Part shown: in pieces, positions 63,488 to 64,000 of the stretch
Numbering within the stretch: position 1 is the stretch's first letter
Layout of the letters: every line of letters starts with the position of its first letter
Source: Treponema sp. J25
GTDB taxonomy: Bacteria; Spirochaetota; Spirochaetia; Treponematales; Breznakiellaceae
Length of the DNA stretch: 64,000 nt
NCBI RefSeq assembly: GCF_004343725.1
Contig: NZ_PTQW01000010.1
Coordinates: 1-64,000 of the forward strand
Direction: 5' to 3'
The notes under the pieces: generated by a model
What the model saw: the letters and a program-made list of their open reading frames with translations, nothing else
What the model was told of the DNA's origin: nothing
The model's database searches: none
Translations under genes and position numbers: made by a program

Positions 63488-64000
63488 TTATTCCTTAATG
63501 GCCCCCAGGGTGATTCCGGTGACAAAGTAGCGCTGGAGAAATGGGTACACCAAGACGATAGGCAGGGTTGCCACCATGGTGATGGCCATCTTGATGGCCT
63601 CGGGATTTTTTCGCGCCATTTTGATCGATTCGGAGTAGATATCTACCCGGCTTGAAGTCTGGGCACTATCTAACACTTTCATGAGTTCGTACTGCAGGGT
63701 GGTAAGGTTTTCGTTTCCCCGGGCGTAGAGGTACGTGTCGAACCAACTGTTCCATTGCCCCACGGCAATGAAAAGACCAATCGTTGCAAGAACGGGGGTA
63801 CACAGGGGGAGGATGATCTTAAAGAAGATGGTGATATCATTGGCCCCATCGATCCGGGCCGATTCCTGCAGGGATGGCGGAATCGTATCGATGTAGGAAC
63901 GGATCACAATCACATTAAAGGCGTTGATGAGGCCCGGGATGATATACACCCAAAAACTGTTGATAAGCCCCAGACTGCGGATTAAGAGATAGCCGGGAAT
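63488..64000 (-). CDS. ABC transporter permease, LplC/YtcP-like (partial, cut by window end)
   Basis: The C-terminal 170 residues of a CUT1 permease. The frame stays open to the window edge, so the apparent GTG start at 63949 is not the true start. The EAA loop is LQESARIDGANDITIFFKIILP. The end QRYFVTGITLGAIKE is the characteristic C-terminus of the LplC/YtcP group, which partners the large binder encoded 38 bases downstream. Hydrophobic spans around FWVYIIPGLINAFNV and LATIGLFIAVGQW are seen. The rest of the gene and the other permease should lie at higher coordinates. Confidence 0.93.
   Translation of the reverse strand: MPGYLLIRSLGLINSFWVYIIPGLINAFNVIVIRSYIDTIPPSLQESARIDGANDITIFFKIILPLCTPVLATIGLFIAVGQWNSWFDTYLYARGNENLTTLQYELMKVLDSAQTSSRVDIYSESIKMARKNPEAIKMAITMVATLPIVLVYPFLQRYFVTGITLGAIKE

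Noticed and set aside
1-64000. Search for tRNA, rRNA, SRP RNA, tmRNA, riboswitch and transposase signatures
   Set aside because: None could be recognised by eye. Short TTCGA matches in coding regions lacked cloverleaf context.

Overview
The window looks like chromosomal DNA of a free-living or gut-associated spirochaete, most likely a Treponema-type saccharolytic anaerobe. This is inferred from gene content (an NAD-linked [FeFe]-hydrogenase operon, GTP-dependent PEP carboxykinase, many sugar ABC importers with lipoprotein binding proteins, and outer-membrane barrel proteins), not from a marker gene. I found no rRNA, tRNA, CRISPR array, transposase or phage gene.

Layout. 0.2-2.4 kb: envelope pair (helical lipoprotein and LysM protein). 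2.5-9.1 kb: Nudix hydrolase, sensor kinase, cytidylate-kinase-like/BON fusion, pckG, a small unknown protein and a TtcA-like enzyme. 9.5-14.6 kb: a glycosyltransferase-acyltransferase fusion and a metalloprotease/propeller/barrel protein. 14.7-21.6 kb (minus): a lacI-malE-malF-malG-GH35 operon with a strong promoter and palindromic operators. 21.6-24.3 kb: an accessory island with a GC-rich folded element, a hipA-hipB pair in reversed order and a convergent HEPN-MNT pair. 24.5-36.0 kb (minus): an 11.5 kb gene for a giant lipoprotein of about 27 Ig-like modules. 36.3-38.8 kb: a two-component system. 39.0-44.5 kb: a three-gene hydrogenase operon whose NuoF-like subunit is fused to a GltD/Nfn-type NADPH module. 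44.5-54.1 kb (minus): a beta-mannan locus with two GH130 phosphorylases, a cellobiose 2-epimerase, an ABC importer, a GH5 enzyme and a LacI regulator. 54.3-61.6 kb (plus): GH43, a porin-like protein, a GH5 lipoprotein and GH95. 61.8-64.0 kb (minus): a binding protein and a permease cut by the window end.

How the genes fit together. Polysaccharides are cut outside the cell or at the surface, oligosaccharides enter through CUT1-type ABC importers, and intracellular phosphorylases and glycosidases feed glycolysis. Mannobiose would be epimerised to mannosylglucose and phosphorolysed. PEPCK and the hydrogenase handle carbon and redox balance. The two mannan transcription units share an almost identical operator just downstream of good sigma-70 promoters.

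Most notable: (1) the HydB-GltD fusion, which suggests a hydrogenase linking H2, ferredoxin, NAD(H) and NADP(H); (2) the three-way-junction element next to a HipA that lacks the usual metal-binding Asp; (3) repeated low-complexity insertions in otherwise ordinary enzymes; (4) several genes with promoters so close to the ATG that the mRNA should be nearly leaderless.
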